A stretch of 64,000 nucleotides of DNA from Nitrobacter sp051535235 (lineage in GTDB: Bacteria; Pseudomonadota; Alphaproteobacteria; Rhizobiales; Xanthobacteraceae): positions 124,001 to 188,000 of the forward strand of contig NZ_JBPPLZ010000002.1 in assembly GCF_051535235.1 (NCBI RefSeq), read 5' to 3'. The position numbers and the translations under genes are program-made. The notes under the pieces were generated by a model. The model worked only from the letters and a program-made list of their open reading frames with translations, had not been told where the DNA came from and did no database searches. Below are positions 39,026 to 47,998 of this stretch, one piece after another. Position 1 is the first letter of the stretch. Each line of letters begins with the position of its first letter.

Positions 39026-39400
39026 ATGAACTATCTTCTGGTTTTTGTCGGGGGCGGCCTCGGCGCGACCTTTCGGCATGGGATCAATATTTTGTGCGCG
39101 CGGATTTTCGGGACGCATTTTCCGTTCGGCACATTTTTCATCAATGTTTCAGGCTCGGTCGTGATGGGCCTGATCGCCGGCTATCTCGCGTTCAAAGGAA
39201 ACGCCGCGCAGCCGTGGCGGCTGTTCGTGATGACCGGGGTTCTCGGCGGCTACACCACGTTCTCGACATTCTCGCTCGATTCCGCGCTGTTGTACGAACG
39301 GGGCGAGATCGGCCTTGCGGCCCTCTATGTGGTTGGCTCGGTTGTGCTGGCCATCGGAGGGCTGTTTGCCGGTCTCGCGCTGGTTCGCCACCTGGCGTGA
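39026..39400 (+). CDS. crcB: Fluoride ion channel CrcB (Fluc)
   Basis: 124-aa membrane protein with four helices. Family motifs: GGGLGATFRHG near the N-terminus, FPFGTFFINVSGS (the Asn and Phe lining the pore) and GVLGGYTTFSTFS (Thr/Ser and Phe-box). It forms a dual-topology dimer exporting fluoride. The ATG at 39026 is used because the upstream in-frame extension is Arg-rich and overlaps the terminator region. No fluoride riboswitch is evident. Confidence 0.92.
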   Translation: MNYLLVFVGGGLGATFRHGINILCARIFGTHFPFGTFFINVSGSVVMGLIAGYLAFKGNAAQPWRLFVMTGVLGGYTTFSTFSLDSALLYERGEIGLAALYVVGSVVLAIGGLFAGLALVRHLA

Positions 39401-39476
39401 AACCGGGACCGCCGGGATGCGTCTAGCGTCCCGGCCCATCTTGTCCGGAAGCCGTTGTCCGCTGGACACCTGTGAT

Positions 39477-39489
39477 GTTATAATATAAC
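39477..39489. promoter_or_regulatory. Zur-box-like operator
   Basis: GTTATA-A-TATAAC, a perfect palindrome that forms the core of alphaproteobacterial Zur sites, located directly upstream of the zinc-uptake operon. Zinc-replete Zur would repress the genes from 39552 through at least 42315, probably through 44544. Confidence 0.8.
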
Positions 39490-39551
39490 GATTACATCAG
39501 GATATTGGCGGTTTGACTCCTTGTCCCTTCCGGGATCGGAAAGCGTATCAA

Positions 39552-39740
39552 GTGCTCCATTCTCACGATCGCGATCATGGTCATGCTCACGAGCATGGGC
39601 ACACCCACGGTCCGTCCACGCCGCATCCGGCCCAGACGGTACCGTGGTCCATCCTGCGGATGGCGCTGATGACGCGGCTCGGCGCCGCGCTTGCGGTCAG
39701 CGCCGGGCTTTGGGCCGTCGTGCTGCTGGCGATGAGGTGA
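39552..39740 (+). CDS. Small His-rich membrane protein at head of zinc operon
   Basis: 62 aa from a GTG at 39552 (a TTG at 39513 would add 13 residues). It begins with a metal-binding-looking segment, HSHDRDHGHAHEHGHTHG, followed by a linker and one C-terminal membrane helix. It lies between the Zur box and znuC, with the ATPase ATG following 1 nt after the stop. A zinc-collecting accessory role is inferred from composition and position only. No known family recognised. Confidence 0.6.
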   Translation: MLHSHDRDHGHAHEHGHTHGPSTPHPAQTVPWSILRMALMTRLGAALAVSAGLWAVVLLAMR

Positions 39741-39741
39741 G

Positions 39742-40497
39742 ATGGCGGCGCAACTGCAGTTCCGTGACGTCACTCTCGGCTATGACCGGCATCCGGCCGT
39801 TCATCACCTGAGCGGGGAAGTCGCGTCCGGTGCGCTGCTCGCGGTCGTCGGCCCGAACGGCGCGGGCAAGTCGACGCTGTTTCGCGGCATCGTCGGCATC
39901 CTGAAGCCGCTGGCCGGCTCGATCTTGCGCGGCAAGCGCGACCTCCGCGACATCGCCTATCTGCCGCAGAGCGCAGAGATCGACCGCAGCTTTCCGATTT
40001 CGGTGTTCGATTTCACCGGCTCAGGGCTGTGGCGCGCCACCGGCGCGTTCGGCGCATTGGGCCGCTCCCAGCGCGGGAAGATCGTGGAGGCGTTGGCGGC
40101 GGTCGGTCTTAACGGGTTCGAAAACCGTCCCATCGGAACGCTGTCGGGCGGACAGATGCAGCGGATGCTGTTCGCGCGTGTGCTGTTGCAGGATGCGGCC
40201 GTGATCGTACTGGACGAACCCTTCAACGCGATCGATGCCAAGACGTCGGCCGACCTGCTCGCTCTGGTGCGGCGCTGGCATGAAGAAAAGCGCACGGTGC
40301 TCGCGGCGTTGCACGACATGGATCTGGTGCGCGCTAATTTTCCGCAGACGCTGCTGCTCGCGCGCGGCGAGGTGGCGTGGGGCCCGACGGCGCAGGTGCT
40401 GACATCGGACAATCTCGCGCGCGCCCGGCAGATGTGCGAAGCCTTCGACGACGGCGCAGCCGCTTGCGCGGCGCACCTGCCGCCCCGCGCGGCCTGA
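39742..40497 (+). CDS. znuC: Zinc/manganese ABC transporter ATP-binding protein
   Basis: 251-aa ATPase. Walker A GPNGAGKST near residue 37, Q-loop YLPQSAEIDRSFPISV (typical of metal-uptake ATPases), signature LSGGQMQR and Walker B VIVLDEPFNAID, with the switch His in ALHDMD. The C-terminus has a Cys/His pair (MCEAF, CAAHLPP). Encoded 1 nt after the small His-rich protein and 7 nt before the permease. Confidence 0.92.
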   Translation: MAAQLQFRDVTLGYDRHPAVHHLSGEVASGALLAVVGPNGAGKSTLFRGIVGILKPLAGSILRGKRDLRDIAYLPQSAEIDRSFPISVFDFTGSGLWRATGAFGALGRSQRGKIVEALAAVGLNGFENRPIGTLSGGQMQRMLFARVLLQDAAVIVLDEPFNAIDAKTSADLLALVRRWHEEKRTVLAALHDMDLVRANFPQTLLLARGEVAWGPTAQVLTSDNLARARQMCEAFDDGAAACAAHLPPRAA

Positions 40498-40504
40498 GGC
40501 ATTC

Positions 40505-41374
40505 ATGGCCTACGACTGGCTGGTCGCTCCCTTCGCCGATTTCGAGTTCATGCGCCGCGCGCTGGCGGCGTCGATTGCGCTCGCGCTCGGCGCCGCGCCG
40601 ATCGGCGTATTCCTGATGCTGCGGCGGATGAGTCTCGTCGGCGACGCGATGGCGCACGCGATCCTGCCGGGCGCGGCCATCGGCTTCCTGCTGTCGGGCC
40701 TCAATCTGTTCGCGATGACGGCCGGCGGCTTGATCGCGGGGTTCGCGGTGGCGATTCTGGCCGGCGTGGTGTCGCGCGTCACCGAATTGAAAGAGGATGC
40801 TTCGCTCGCGACCTTCTATCTCGCCTCGCTTGCGCTCGGCGTCACCATCGTTTCGGTCAAGGGCACCAATATCGATCTGCTGCATGTGCTGTTCGGCAAT
40901 ATCCTTGCGATGGATAATCAGACGCTGATCGTGATCGCGATCAACGCCACCGTGACGCTTGTGGTTCTCGCCGTGATCTATCGCCCGCTGGTGCTCGAAT
41001 GCGTCGATCCGCTGTTTCTGCGTACCGTGAGCCGCGCGGGCGCGCCGGCGCATCTGGCGTTTCTCGCGCTTGTCGTCGTCAATCTGGTCAACGGCTTCCA
41101 CGCGCTGGGCACGCTGCTGGCAGTCGGGCTGATGGTGCTCCCGGCTGCTATTGCGCGGTTCTGGGCGCGTGACATCACGGGGATGATGATGGTCGCCGTC
41201 GTCAGCGCGATGCTGTCGGGGTACGCGGGACTGGTGCTGTCGTTCCACAGCAAGGTGCCGTCGGGGCCTGCGGTCATTCTGGTCGCCACGGCGCTTTATG
41301 TGATGTCGGTGCTGTTCGGCAGCGTCGGCGGGATGCTTCGGCAGCTTTTCCCCGCGCCCCATCTCGAAGCGTGA
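40505..41374 (+). CDS. znuB: Zinc/manganese ABC transporter permease
   Basis: 289-aa ABC-3 family permease with about eight hydrophobic helices. Marks: RRMSLVGDAMAHAILPGAAIGFLLSG (the coupling region following the first helix) and the FHALGTLLAVGLMVLPAAIARFW segment. It overlaps the binding-protein gene by 4 nt. Confidence 0.92.
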   Translation: MAYDWLVAPFADFEFMRRALAASIALALGAAPIGVFLMLRRMSLVGDAMAHAILPGAAIGFLLSGLNLFAMTAGGLIAGFAVAILAGVVSRVTELKEDASLATFYLASLALGVTIVSVKGTNIDLLHVLFGNILAMDNQTLIVIAINATVTLVVLAVIYRPLVLECVDPLFLRTVSRAGAPAHLAFLALVVVNLVNGFHALGTLLAVGLMVLPAAIARFWARDITGMMMVAVVSAMLSGYAGLVLSFHSKVPSGPAVILVATALYVMSVLFGSVGGMLRQLFPAPHLEA

Positions 41375-42315
41375 TGATGGCGCAGTCTTGCCGTCTCGTG
41401 TTCTTGGTGATCTCGATCGTGCTGGCGGCGCTGGCTCCCGTCCGTGCCCAAAGTCATGACGGCGCCGGCGGCGATCACCGCATCGAGGTCGTCGCGAGCT
41501 TCTCGATCCTCGGTGATTTCGCCCAAGAAGTCGCAGGCGCGCGGGCCGACGTCACGACGCTGGTCGGGCCTAACGGCGACGTGCATATGTTCACCCCGAC
41601 GCCGGCGGATGTCAGGAAAGTCGCGGGCGCGAAACTGGTAATCGTCAACGGCCTCGGTCTCGAAGGCTGGCTGCCGCGATTGGTGCAAGCCTCCGGCGGC
41701 CATGCGGCGGTCGTGGTTGCGTCCCGTGGCGTTGCCCTGCGTGGGGCCGACGCAGGCGAAATGCACAGCACCCAGCATGACGAGGGACCGGCCGATCCTC
41801 ACGCATGGCAATCGGTCGCCAATGCCAGAATCTATGTCGCCAATATTCGCGATGGTCTGATCGCGGCGGACCCGGCGGGCGAGCCGGTCTATCGGACCAA
41901 TGCGGCCGCCTATCTGTCCAAACTCGATGCGCTGGATCGGGAAGTTCGTGAAGCGGTGGCCCGGATTCCGCCCGAGCGGCGCAAGGTGATCTCGACTCAT
42001 AATGCGTTCGGTTATTTCGAAGCGGCCTATGGCATAGCTTTCATCGCCCCGCAGGGCGTCTCGACCGACAGCGAGCCGAGCGCGCACGACATCGCCATGA
42101 CCGTCACCCAGATCAGAAATGCCAAGATCCCGGCGATCTTTCTGGAAAACCTCAGTGATGAGCGGCTGATCCGCCGGATTGCGGCCGAATCCGGGGCGCG
42201 GGTCGGAGGGACCTTGTATTCCGACAGTTTGAGCGACGAAAAGGGCGATGCCCCCACTTACATTGCCATGGTCAGGCATAATATAAAGGCACTGACGAGC
42301 GCGCTGGCGGACTAG
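41371..42315 (+). CDS. znuA: Zinc ABC transporter substrate-binding protein
   Basis: 314-aa periplasmic metal-binding protein of the cluster 9 (TroA/ZnuA) family. The signal peptide ends near VRAQ (residue 27). Candidate ligand residues are in GDVHMFTP, DPHAWQS, ISTHNAFGYF and the acidic DSLSDEKGDAPTY tail. It lacks the long His-rich loop of ZnuA but has HDEGPADPH. GTG at 41371 overlaps the permease stop; ATG codons at 41374 and 41377 are alternatives. Confidence 0.9.
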   Translation: MMMAQSCRLVFLVISIVLAALAPVRAQSHDGAGGDHRIEVVASFSILGDFAQEVAGARADVTTLVGPNGDVHMFTPTPADVRKVAGAKLVIVNGLGLEGWLPRLVQASGGHAAVVVASRGVALRGADAGEMHSTQHDEGPADPHAWQSVANARIYVANIRDGLIAADPAGEPVYRTNAAAYLSKLDALDREVREAVARIPPERRKVISTHNAFGYFEAAYGIAFIAPQGVSTDSEPSAHDIAMTVTQIRNAKIPAIFLENLSDERLIRRIAAESGARVGGTLYSDSLSDEKGDAPTYIAMVRHNIKALTSALAD

Positions 42316-42439
42316 TCTGGCGGCGCCTTCTTATGCCCTTTCCGCCAGGGAAGGGTGGCCAGAGCGGTCGCTTGAAGGTCGGTGCGCTATTGACCCCAGC
42401 CTCTCCCGCAAGGGAGAGGAGCAGCCATGAGTTGAATTG

Positions 42440-43528
42440 ATGTCCGATGTAAACGCTTCTGCCTCGACGAAAATCCCCGTGACCGTGCTCACCGGCTATC
42501 TCGGCGCAGGCAAGACCACGCTGTTGAACCGCATCCTGTCCGAAAATCACGGCAAGAAATACGCCGTGATCGTCAACGAGTTCGGGGAGGTCGGCATCGA
42601 CAACGACCTGATCATCGGCGCGGACGAGGAAGTGTTCGAAATGAACAACGGCTGCGTCTGCTGCACGGTGCGCGGCGACCTCGTGCGCATTCTCGAAGGC
42701 CTGATGAAGCGCAAGGGCAAGTTCGACGCCATCATCGTGGAGACCACCGGCTTGGCCGATCCGGCGCCGGTGGCGCAGACTTTCTTCGTCGACCAGGACG
42801 TGCAGAACAATGCGCGGCTCGACGCCGTCGTGACGGTGGCCGACGCCAAGTGGCTGAGCGAGCGGCTGAAGGATGCGCCCGAGGCCAAGAGCCAGATCGC
42901 CTTCGCCGACGTCATCGTGCTCAACAAGACCGATCTGGTGTCGAAATCCGAACTGGCCGAGGTCGAAGGGCGGATACGCGGCATCAATCCTTACGCCAAG
43001 CTGCATCACACCGAGCGCTGTCAGGTGGCGCTGTCGGATGTTCTGGAACGCGGCGCGTTCGATCTCGACCGTATCCTCGAACTCGAGCCGGATTTCCTCG
43101 CCAAGGACGATCACGATCATCACCATGATCACGATCATCATCATGACCACCACGATCATGACCACCATCACGACCACGACCATCATCATGATCATGATCA
43201 CGACCATGGTCTGAAGCACTACCATGACGAAGAGATGCAATCGATGGCGCTGCGTTCCGACAAGCCGCTCGATCAGGAAAAGTTCATGCCGTGGCTGCAG
43301 GAACTGCTGGCGGCGGAGGGACAGAAGATCCTGCGCTCGAAAGGCATTCTGGCTTTCGCCGACGATGACGACCGCTATGTTTTCCAGGGCGTTCACATGA
43401 TGCTGGAGGGAAGCCGCCAGCGCGAATGGAAGCCCGGCGAAAAACGCGAAAGTCGTGTCGTCTTCATTGGCCGCGAATTGCCGGAAGCGCTGATCCGCGA
43501 AGGCTTCCAGAACTGCATCGCCGCGTGA
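42440..43528 (+). CDS. COG0523 (CobW/ZigA-type) GTPase, putative zinc metallochaperone
   Basis: 362-aa G3E GTPase. P-loop GYLGAGKTTLLN at 19-30, the CXCC metal motif GCVCCTVRGDL near residue 72, NKTDLV for guanine binding, and a His/Asp tract of about 35 residues near 223-258 (HDH and HHDHD units) between the two domains. The C-terminal CobW domain follows. COG0523 proteins under Zur deliver zinc to enzymes in deficiency; cobalamin-related CobW is less likely because the neighbours are zinc genes. Start is the ATG at 42440; the stop overlaps the WD40 gene (TGATG). Confidence 0.88.
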   Translation: MSDVNASASTKIPVTVLTGYLGAGKTTLLNRILSENHGKKYAVIVNEFGEVGIDNDLIIGADEEVFEMNNGCVCCTVRGDLVRILEGLMKRKGKFDAIIVETTGLADPAPVAQTFFVDQDVQNNARLDAVVTVADAKWLSERLKDAPEAKSQIAFADVIVLNKTDLVSKSELAEVEGRIRGINPYAKLHHTERCQVALSDVLERGAFDLDRILELEPDFLAKDDHDHHHDHDHHHDHHDHDHHHDHDHHHDHDHDHGLKHYHDEEMQSMALRSDKPLDQEKFMPWLQELLAAEGQKILRSKGILAFADDDDRYVFQGVHMMLEGSRQREWKPGEKRESRVVFIGRELPEALIREGFQNCIAA

Positions 43529-44544
43529 TGACCGTCTCCAGCGCTCCGCAGCAGAATTCCATCACCACGATCGGCGAACGCGTGCGTCCCGTCGCCATCG
43601 GTACGCCGGTTGCCGCCGTGTATTTCATCGGCGACCGCGCCGCCTTCGTCGGAGACGAGGAGACGATCACGCTGGTTTCCGGCGACGGCGAGAAGGTCGC
43701 GGCGACCGTTCATGGCGGCGCGATATTGTCGTCGGTTTCGGACGGCAAACGGATCATCACCGGCGGCGATGACGGCAAGGTTGTCGCGCTCGACATGAAG
43801 GGCGAGAGTTCGGTCCTTGTGAACGACGCAAAACGCCGCTGGGTCGACAATGTTGCGGTTCATCCGGACGGCGCGATCGCGTGGTCCGTCGGCAAGACCG
43901 CGTTCGTGCGCGGGGCCAAGGGCGAAGACAAGTCGATCGAAGCGCCATCGAGCGTCGGCGGACTCGCCTTCGCACCGAAAGGCTTGCGGCTCGCGCTCGC
44001 GCATTACAACGGCGTGACCTTGTGGTTTCCCAACATGACGGCGCAGCCGGAAAAGCTTGAATGGGCCGGCTCGCACCTCGGCGTGATGTTCAGCCCCGAC
44101 AGCAGGTTCATCGTCACCGCCATGCACGAGCCGGCGTTGCACGGCTGGCGGCTGGCGGACGCGCAGCACATGCAGATGACCGGCTACCCGAGCCGCGTCA
44201 AATCGCTGTCATGGAGCCCGGGTGGGAAGGCACTGGCCACATCCGGAGCCGACCGGGTGGTGGTGTGGCCGTTCGCCAGCAAGGACGGCCCAATGGACAA
44301 GGAGCCGCTGATGCTGGCGCAATTGCAGGCGCGCGTCACCGCCGTCGCCTTCCACCCCACGCAGGACTTCCTTGCCGCCGGCTACGAGAACGGCGTTATC
44401 CTGATGGTTAAGATTGCCAATGGCGCCAAGGTCGCCGTTCGCCGCGACGGCGACGCACCTGTCGCAGCGCTGGCATGGAACGCGAAGGGGTCGATGCTGG
44501 CTTTCGCCCTGCAGAATGGCGATGCGGGACTGGTTGATCTCTAG
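43528..44544 (+). CDS. WD40 repeat protein coupled to the COG0523 gene
   Basis: 338-aa beta-propeller protein with about seven repeats. Repeat-like blocks include GGAILSSVSDGKRIITGGDDGK (shortened here to GGAILSSVSDG and IITGGDDGKVVALD), VAVHPDGAIAWSVG, LAFAPKGLRLALAHYNGVTLW and VAFHPTQDFLAAGYENGVILM. No signal peptide, so cytoplasmic. The ATG overlaps the GTPase stop by one base, so the two are co-translated. A partner or scaffold role for the zinc chaperone is inferred from this coupling. Confidence 0.8.
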   Translation: MTVSSAPQQNSITTIGERVRPVAIGTPVAAVYFIGDRAAFVGDEETITLVSGDGEKVAATVHGGAILSSVSDGKRIITGGDDGKVVALDMKGESSVLVNDAKRRWVDNVAVHPDGAIAWSVGKTAFVRGAKGEDKSIEAPSSVGGLAFAPKGLRLALAHYNGVTLWFPNMTAQPEKLEWAGSHLGVMFSPDSRFIVTAMHEPALHGWRLADAQHMQMTGYPSRVKSLSWSPGGKALATSGADRVVVWPFASKDGPMDKEPLMLAQLQARVTAVAFHPTQDFLAAGYENGVILMVKIANGAKVAVRRDGDAPVAALAWNAKGSMLAFALQNGDAGLVDL

Positions 44545-44576
44545 CGTTGCCAGTTATCGCGTCGTAGGGCCTGCCT

Positions 44577-44695
44577 CTGCAGCGTTTCGAGCGAAGACAT
44601 GTCTTCGGGAGAGTTCCGAAAATGGATAATTGTTCGCGTCAAAAAAGCGTCGAACAAAATCATGAAGCTTCGTTTCTGATCCATCAGAAGCGAAA
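44577..44695 (+). repeat. Dispersed palindromic repeat, copy 1
   Basis: Degenerate copy of an element also found inverted at 47894-47998. Shared parts are GCGTTT-CGAGCGAAG, TTCGCGTCAA-AAAGCG, AACAAAATCAT and the hairpin TTTCTGAT-CC-ATCAGAAG (44673-44690). Non-coding. Confidence 0.7.
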
Positions 44696-44806
44696 GACGC
44701 AAGCCGGCTCATTGGTTCGTCCACCGTGGCTCGCGGGCGGTTGGTTCCAGAAGGAACCTGACCGGTGCCGAACCGTTAGTCCTGCGAAAGGATTTGCGGT
44801 GAGTCG

Positions 44807-45163
44807 ATGTCCGTCAGCGAACGCAGCACCAAAAGGAGGAAACGCAACGCGAGAAAAGATTTCGCGATTGCGGTCGCGATCGTCGCGGGCGGCATGGCAA
44901 TGCCCGGCGTCTTCCTGATGCAGCTCGCGCAGGGACAGACGCGGACGGAGATCGCCCAACAGCAGACTCCGCCGCAAATTTCCCCCGTCGTGCCCGCAGG
45001 CAAGCAGAACGGACCTGCGGAAGCCGAACCCGGCGGCACGCGTCCCACCACGCCCGCGCCCGAGCCCGCCCAGCCAGATGCCGACGCGCGAAAAGCGGGC
45101 GCTCAGCCGGCGCTTCCACCAGCGCCGGCGGAGAAGACCGCGCCGCCGATCAGGGAAAAGTAG
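44807..45163 (+). CDS. Hypothetical membrane-anchored Pro/Ala-rich protein
   Basis: 118 aa. A basic N-terminus (RSTKRRKRNARKD) is followed by one membrane helix (about residues 20-41) and a low-complexity Pro/Ala/Gln/Glu tail facing the periplasm. No family recognised. The start ATG at 44807 has no strong ribosome site. Composition is biased enough that a false call is possible. Confidence 0.5.
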   Translation: MSVSERSTKRRKRNARKDFAIAVAIVAGGMAMPGVFLMQLAQGQTRTEIAQQQTPPQISPVVPAGKQNGPAEAEPGGTRPTTPAPEPAQPDADARKAGAQPALPPAPAEKTAPPIREK

Positions 45164-45228
45164 GCAGCGCCGTTCTCAGTCGTTCCCGCCGAACTTGAAA
45201 ATAAAAAGCGCTTCGGTATCCGCGGCTC

Positions 45229-45266
45229 GTCATTCCGGAGCGATACGCAATATCGAACCGGAATCC
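45229..45266. repeat. Fragment of GTCATTCCGG-type intergenic repeat
   Basis: GTCATTCCGGAGCG, then CGAACCGGAATCC. It matches the left half of the element at 55485-55590. Confidence 0.55.
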
Positions 45267-45334
45267 CGCCCTTCCTATCTCGTAATTTATGTGTGCCGGG
45301 TCAGCGGGCATCCGCCCACATGACGATGATTGAA

Positions 45335-46771
45335 TCACCGGACCAGCACGTTCCTGAACTGCCAGGGATCGGAGGTGTCGATGTCTTCCGGAAAAAGTCC
45401 GGGGCGGTCGTTGAGCGGCGTCCAGTCGGTGTAGAAGCCTTTCACCGGACCGAGATAGGGTCGCTGGATTTCCAGGCAACGACGGAAGTCGATTTCATCC
45501 GCCTCGACGATGCCGGCTTCAGGATTCTCCAGCGCCCAGACCATGCCCGCGAGCACGGCGGATGAGACCTGCAGGCCGGTCGCATTCTGATAGGGCGCGA
45601 CGCGGCGGGTCTCCTCGATCGACAACTGCGAGCCGTACCAGTAGGCGTTCTTGCCGTGGCCATAGACCAGCACGCCGAGTTCGTCGATGCCGTCGACGAT
45701 CTCCGTCTCATCCAGAATGTGCCACTTCGGCTGCATCCTGCCTTCCGCGCCGAACATCTCGTGCAGCGATAGCACGGCGTCGTTCGCCGGATGATAGGCG
45801 TAATGGCAGGTCGGGCGATAGATCACGTTCTGGCCGTCGCGCACGGTGAAATAGTCCGCGATCGAGATCGACTCGTTGTGGGTGACCAGAAAACCGTATT
45901 GCGGTCCCGGTGTCGGGCACCATGAGCGCACGCGGGTGTTGGCTCCCGGTTGCAGCAGATAGATCGCGGCCTGACATCCCGTGTCGTGTTCGCGGCCGTT
46001 CTCCGGCATCCATGTTTCGTGGGTGCCCCAGCCGAGTTCGGCCGGCTGCAGGCCCTCCGAGACGAATCCCTCTACCGACCAGGTGTTGACGAACACGTTC
46101 ATCGGCTTCGGCGTCCTGGCGCGCTGGGTGTCGCGCTCGGCGATGTGGATGCCCTTGACGCCGAGCTTGTGGGCGAGCTGGCCCCAACCTTCGCGGCTCT
46201 TCGGTTCGTTGTACTCCGTCCTGGTGTCGCGCGCGATATCGAGCAGCGCCTGCTTGACGAACCACGACACCATGCCGGGATTGGCACCGCATGTGGAGAC
46301 CGCGGTGGTGCCGCCCTCGCTCCTGCGCTTGGCGGCGAGCAGCGTTTCACGCAGCGCGTAGTTGGAACGCTTTTCCGGGCCGGCGCTCTTGTCGAAATAA
46401 AATCCGAGCCACGGCTCGACCACCGTATCGATGTAGAGCGATCCGATCTCGCGACACATGGTCATGAGATCGACGGAGCCGGTGTCGACGGACAAATTGA
46501 CGCAGAAGCCCTGTCCGCCGCCCTGCGTCAGGAGCGGGACAAGGACGTCGTGATAGTTGTCGCGTGTGATGGCCTGCCTGATGAATCTGACGCCGTGCTT
46601 TTTCGCCAGCGTGTCGTCCGCATGCGGATCGATGATGACGAAGCGGGATTTGTCGAATTCGAAATGCTTCTCGATCAGCGGCAGGGTACCTTTGCCGATC
46701 GAACCGAAACCGATCATGACGATCGGGCCGGTGATGCGCGCATGCACGGACGAAGCATTGGACGACATCAT
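45335..46771 (-). CDS. hss: Homospermidine synthase
   Basis: 478-aa NAD-dependent enzyme of the saccharopine dehydrogenase-like family that makes sym-homospermidine from two putrescines (or putrescine and spermidine). The Rossmann motif VMIGFGSIGKGTLPL is at residues 18-32. Other recognisable stretches are STCGANPGMVSWFVKQ, GWGTHETWMP and the C-terminal GPVKGFYTDWTPL. Length matches the Blastochloris viridis enzyme. The start is supported by GGAGAG just upstream. Its substrate would come from the ornithine decarboxylase at 49602-50744. Confidence 0.93.
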   Translation of the reverse strand: MMSSNASSVHARITGPIVMIGFGSIGKGTLPLIEKHFEFDKSRFVIIDPHADDTLAKKHGVRFIRQAITRDNYHDVLVPLLTQGGGQGFCVNLSVDTGSVDLMTMCREIGSLYIDTVVEPWLGFYFDKSAGPEKRSNYALRETLLAAKRRSEGGTTAVSTCGANPGMVSWFVKQALLDIARDTRTEYNEPKSREGWGQLAHKLGVKGIHIAERDTQRARTPKPMNVFVNTWSVEGFVSEGLQPAELGWGTHETWMPENGREHDTGCQAAIYLLQPGANTRVRSWCPTPGPQYGFLVTHNESISIADYFTVRDGQNVIYRPTCHYAYHPANDAVLSLHEMFGAEGRMQPKWHILDETEIVDGIDELGVLVYGHGKNAYWYGSQLSIEETRRVAPYQNATGLQVSSAVLAGMVWALENPEAGIVEADEIDFRRCLEIQRPYLGPVKGFYTDWTPLNDRPGLFPEDIDTSDPWQFRNVLVR

Positions 46772-46913
46772 GACTCTCCAGATTGTCGGAAAATTGCGAG
46801 CCGGCAGAAGGCGGCCGCGGGCGCTCCTGAAAACGACAAAACGCCGATGAAATCAAGTCCCGCGCGCAGTCGCGCGAGTCGCCAGCGGATATTCAATCAT
46901 GAATGTTACGTGA

Positions 46914-47882
46914 TCACACCACGTGATCGGGCGCGAGGGCGCAATCGACGCCGTCCGATGTCTCGATTTGCAGTGTTGCGTGGCCGATGCCGAAGCGGCG
47001 CTGCAGTTCGCGGCAGGTTTCGGTCAGAAATGCATCGCCGGGATTTCCCGCCGGCATGACCAGATGCGCGGTCAGCGCGGTTTCGGTGGTGCTCATCGGC
47101 CAGATATGGAGGTCGTGGATCGACGCAACGCCGGGATGCTCGCCGAGGAAGGTGCGCACGGCGGCCGGATCGATGCCGGAAGGCACCGCCGCCAGCGTCA
47201 TCGCGGTGCTTTCGCGCAAAAGACCCCACGTGCCCCAGACGATGACGGCGACGATGACGAGACTCATCGCCGGATCGAGCCACAACCATCCCGTCATCAT
47301 CATCGCCGCGGCGGCGAGAACAACGCCGAGCGAAACGGCGGCATCCGCCATCATGTGCAGGTAGGCACCGCGAATATTGAGGTCGGTCTTGCGGCCCGAT
47401 GCGAACAGCCATGCTGTGATGCCGTTGATGACGATCCCGATCGCGGCAACCACCATCACCGTCAGGCTTGCGATCGGTTCGGGATGGATCAGCCGCTGGA
47501 TCGCTTCCAGCAGGATCGCGCCGCATGCAACGAGCAGAAGGATTGCGTTCACGAGCGCGGCCAGGATCGAGGTTTTGCGCAGGCCATACGTCAGGCGTGG
47601 CGTCGGCGGGCGCCGCGACAGCACGGCCGCGATCCACGCAACAACCAGTCCGAGCACATCGGACAGATTGTGTCCGGCATCCGCGAGCAGCGCCGTGGAA
47701 TTCGCGGCGAAGCCATAGCCGGCCTCGACAAGAACGAACGCTGAATTCAGGCCGATCCCGATGAGGAAGGCGCGGCCGAAGTCAGTGGCGTGGGCATGGC
47801 CGCAATGACCATGCGCGCCATGATCGTTCCCATGGTGCGCATGATCGTGATCGGAATGGTCGTGATGATGGCTGCCCTGCAT
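46914..47882 (-). CDS. Cation diffusion facilitator family transporter, putative zinc exporter
   Basis: 322-aa CDF protein (ZitB/CzcD/DmeF type). A His-rich N-terminus (HHHDHSDHDHAHHG and on to residue 31) precedes six membrane helices. The transport-site motifs are HNLSD in helix 2 and HMMAD in helix 5 (His/Asp pairs typical of Zn/Co/Ni members). A cytoplasmic domain ends in IHDLHIWPMSTTETALTAHLV, the CDF dimer domain. No regulator next to it. Confidence 0.92.
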   Translation of the reverse strand: MQGSHHHDHSDHDHAHHGNDHGAHGHCGHAHATDFGRAFLIGIGLNSAFVLVEAGYGFAANSTALLADAGHNLSDVLGLVVAWIAAVLSRRPPTPRLTYGLRKTSILAALVNAILLLVACGAILLEAIQRLIHPEPIASLTVMVVAAIGIVINGITAWLFASGRKTDLNIRGAYLHMMADAAVSLGVVLAAAAMMMTGWLWLDPAMSLVIVAVIVWGTWGLLRESTAMTLAAVPSGIDPAAVRTFLGEHPGVASIHDLHIWPMSTTETALTAHLVMPAGNPGDAFLTETCRELQRRFGIGHATLQIETSDGVDCALAPDHVV

Positions 47883-47893
47883 ATGCCAAGTCT

Positions 47894-47998
47894 AGAGCCT
47901 TTTCGCTTCTGATGGTATCAGAAGCGAGGCTCTATGATTTTTGTTTTGACGCGTTTTCTTGACGTGAACCGGTATCCACTTCGCTCGAAAACGCTTGG
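47894..47998 (-). repeat. Dispersed palindromic repeat, copy 2
   Basis: Hairpin CGCTTCTGAT-GGT-ATCAGAAGCG (47904-47926) within an outer AGAGCC...GGCTCT stem, followed by GACGCGTTTTCTTGACGTGA, then ACCGG and TCCACTTCGCTCGAAAACGC. Inverted relative to the copy at 44577-44695. I recall this element as common between genes in Bradyrhizobium and Nitrobacter relatives. Confidence 0.75.

Noticed and set aside
42316..42439. Short hairpins before the COG0523 gene as a terminator separating it from znuA
   Set aside because: No T tract follows the stems. They look like the dispersed CTCTCCC-type intergenic hairpins, so an operon break cannot be claimed.
43106..43215. Microsatellite of CAT/GAT units
   Set aside because: It is the coding sequence of the His/Asp tract in the COG0523 GTPase; codons vary (CAC/CAT, GAC/GAT), so it is a selected protein feature, not simple slippage.
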